The notes beneath the pieces were generated by a model. The model was not told the DNA's origin. It made no database searches and saw only the letters and a list, made by a program, of their open reading frames with translations. Positions 39,409-41,178 of a DNA stretch of 41,178 nt are shown piece by piece. Each line of letters begins with the position of its first letter. Position 1 is the first letter of the stretch. The translations under genes were made by a program, and so were the position numbers. Source of the stretch: DASWOJ01 sp964242415. GTDB taxonomy: Bacteria > Pseudomonadota > Alphaproteobacteria > Acetobacterales > Acetobacteraceae. The DNA lies in assembly GCA_964242415.1 (NCBI GenBank), contig CAXTAT010000040.1, positions 1 through 41,178 of the forward strand, written 5' to 3'.

Positions 39409-40864
39409 CAATACTGTTCATTTAGGCGGTCAAGCACCTATATCACTGGTCGGGTTTTCTGGGATTGACAGTGATGGCGGGTGTTCCTGCCGGCTTTCCG
39501 GCTGGCGTTCGTGTCAGCGACCACATCAGCCTCGGCGTGATCGCCAAGACGTTCCCACCCGACCGGGTGCGGCAGGTCCTGGCCGAAACCGGCAAGGCGA
39601 GCGAGCGCGAGCGCGACCTGCCGGCCCAGGTGATGGTGTACTATGCCATCGCCATGGCGCTCTACATGGGGTCCAGCACCCGCGAGGTGCTGCGCTGCCT
39701 GCTTGAGGGCTTGCGCTGGCTCTGGGGTGCCGACGCGGTCAAGGTTGCGGGCAAGAGCGGCATCTCGCAGGCGCGCAGCCGCTTGGGCGAGCTGCCGTTG
39801 CGTCGGCTCTACGAGCAGGTCGTGCAGCCGGTGGCGACGCGCGCCACCAAGGGGGCGTGGTATCGAGGGTGGCGGCTGGTGAGCCTGGACGGGTCCAGCC
39901 TGGATGTGGCCGACACCGCCGAGAACGGCGTCGCGTTCGGCTATCCCGGCGCCAGCTGCGGCGAGAGCGCGTTTCCGAAGCTCCGCTTCGTGGGCCTGGT
40001 GGAGAACGGCACGCACGTGCTGTTCGGCGTCAAACCGGGCCGTTATGCGGACGGCGAGACAACGCTGGCCCATGACGTGGTGCCGGCACTTCAGCCGGGC
40101 ATGCTATGCCTGGCCGACCGGTATTTCTTCGGGCATGCGTTGTGGCGGGCAGCAGCAGACACCGGTGCCGACCTGCTATGGCGGGTGAAGAGCAACCTGC
40201 GCCTGCCACGCACGGCAGTGCTGGAAGACGGGTCTTATCTTTCCGTGGTCTACCGGAGCGAGAAGGATCGGCGGCACGCGACCAACGGCATCCAGGTGCG
40301 CGTGGTCGAATACCGGCTGGAGGGCGTGGCCGACGCCGAGCCGCTGTATCGGCTGGTGACCACGATCCCCGACCCGGCGCAGGCGCCGGCTGCGGACCTG
40401 GCAGCACTGTATCACGAACGCTGGGAGATCGAGGGTGCGCTGGCCGAGCTGAAAACGCAGTTGCGCGGGGCGCAGGTCGTGCTGCGCAGCAAGACCCCGG
40501 ACCTGGTGCGCCAAGAGTTCTGGGGCCTGCTGCTGGCGCATTTCGCCGTGCGCGGGCTCATGCACCAAGCCGCGCTGCGGGCCGACGAGGACCCGGATCG
40601 GCTGTCGTTCCTGCATGCTGTGCGCGTGGTGCGCCGCAAGCTGCCGCTGCTTGCGGCTTTTCCCCCCCTCGGGACAGGCTCGCCCTGCATGAGGACGTGC
40701 TGGACGAGATCCTGGAGGAACGCGTGGCGAGTTCCCGAGGCAGGCAGGTGCCGCGCGGGGTCAAACGCAAGATGAGTGGCTATCCATTGCGTCCGCGCAC
40801 CCCACGGCCGACCAAGCGCGTTGACTTCAATGCCGCCATCCAGGTCGCAAAGTGAACGGTATTG
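39409..40864 (+). mobile_element. Complete IS4-family insertion sequence, 1456 bp
   Basis: The left end CAATACTGTTCATTT and the reverse complement of the right end CAATACCGTTCACTT match at 13 of 15 positions. Both ends are flanked by the exact 10-bp direct repeat GGGTTAGAGC. One transposase gene fills the element. The intact duplication suggests a fairly recent insertion into non-coding DNA, with no gene visibly disrupted. Confidence 0.88.
39465..40855 (+). pseudogene. IS4-family transposase, frameshift near C-terminus
   Basis: The protein of about 463 residues catalyses cut-and-paste transposition. DDE residues are visible: D142 (LVSLDGSS), D218 (LCLADRYFF) and E323 in the IS4 signature Y316-x2-R319-x3-E323-x6-K330 (YHERWEIEGALAELK). 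Past LLAAFPP the first frame goes astray to a stop near 40775, while a second frame continues LALHEDVLDEILEERV to 40855. The switch lies at T4C7 (about 40659-40669), where one added C restores the frame. All catalytic residues precede it, so partial activity is possible. A -1 ribosomal slip on C7 could also join the frames. Confidence 0.85.
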
Positions 40865-40874
40865 GGGTTAGAGC
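40865..40874. repeat. Target-site duplication of IS element (right copy)
   Basis: GGGTTAGAGC, identical to 39399-39408, directly after the right inverted repeat. Confidence 0.88.
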
Positions 40875-40997
40875 AGTTAGCTGCCCAGAGGCTATATTTC
40901 TTTCAGTGACGCTGCTGCTGCGGCAGGGGAGGGGGCTGCTGCCCCGTCCTGACCGGCATGCGCCCCGCGGCCTCGCAAGCTACTTCCCTGGAAGCCG

Positions 40998-41178
40998 CTA
41001 CCGGAAAGTGCGAAGGGCTGACCGTCCTACGCTGCGCCAGTCCAGGACGCCACTGGACGGGTCCATGCAACAACGCCGCCAGCGTTGCACCTGCTTGTCC
41101 GTCCTTGGGAAGCCCATGGCGCACACCTCGCGCCAGAGCACTCGCGGGCTGTTGCAGCCTTCAGCGAACCGCGCTCGC
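40998..41178 (-). pseudogene. Possible ISL3-type transposase fragment at window edge
   Basis: A minus-strand frame open to the window end reads RFAEGCNSPRVLWREVCAMG and FPRTDKQVQRWRR, resembling the linker or helix-turn-helix region of ISL3-family transposases (usual form WAEGxxNAxxLWRExxxxGF), then loses similarity and stops at 40998. Only a fragment is visible, and the remainder would lie outside the window. Family assignment is tentative. Confidence 0.5.

Noticed and set aside
1..41178. CRISPR arrays, tRNA or rRNA genes
   Set aside because: No regularly spaced repeats and no cloverleaf or rRNA stretches were seen; only short tandem and inverted repeats.

Overview
The window is about 41 kb of very GC-rich DNA. 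Dense gene packing, ATGA/GTGA start-stop overlaps, Tat-type signal peptides and the protein family types suggest an alphaproteobacterium, probably Rhodospirillales/Acetobacteraceae-like. This is inferred from composition and gene content only. Nearly all recognisable genes concern acquisition and assimilation of sulfur: sulfate, sulfonates and other organosulfur compounds, ending in cysteine.

Layout. 1-3700 is a degraded edge: an AmpG-like permease running off the window, a tyrosine-recombinase remnant, a 182-bp MITE-like element, an esterase fragment, an intact quinone oxidoreductase-like gene, and two IS5-type transposase remnants head to head. 3990-7754 is a small operon: broken sulfonate-binding protein, beta-carbonic-anhydrase-like enzyme (possibly a COS/CS2 hydrolase), sulfate-binding protein, and a SulP permease with one frameshift. 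8128-10066 holds cysE and cysK, facing each other. 9149-18123 (minus strand) is one long coupled operon: an acyl-CoA-dehydrogenase/monooxygenase chimera, OsmC protein, three sulfonate-binding proteins, SsuC/SsuB-type permease and ATPase, a 55-codon flavoprotein-like stub, a flavin-dependent monooxygenase, a class II aldolase-like protein, and cysK. 18662-23521 (plus) holds an Lrp/AsnC regulator, a small unknown protein, a GNAT protein, a Nudix hydrolase, several tiny ORFs, and an NtaA/SnaA-type monooxygenase with one frameshift. 23612-29090 (minus) is the sulfate operon cysH-cysD-cysNC-sbp-(48-codon cysT-like stub)-truncated cysA. 29315-34713 holds a FAD/NAD(P)-binding protein, small exported proteins, a porin, a truncated MetN-type ATPase and a second copy of the small unknown protein. 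35259-39122 (plus) is another sulfonate operon: SBP, collapsed ssuD, SBP, permease, ATPase. A complete IS4-family element with a 10-bp target duplication (39399-40874) and an ISL3-like remnant close the window.

How it works together. Binding proteins and ABC/SulP permeases bring in sulfate and sulfonates. Flavin monooxygenases release sulfite from sulfonates. CysD, CysNC and CysH activate and reduce sulfate to sulfite. CysE and CysK make cysteine. Sulfite reductase is not in the window.

The most unusual pattern is that several genes appear collapsed to a start and an end with the middle missing, while overlaps with their neighbours remain intact (12990, 17569, 20984, 24358, 36215, and probably 3993 and 21787). 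A second candidate novelty is a pair of short paralogous proteins (19517 and 34713) embedded in the sulfur genes, one with a possible cysteine-containing leader ORF and a hairpin next to its ribosome binding site.
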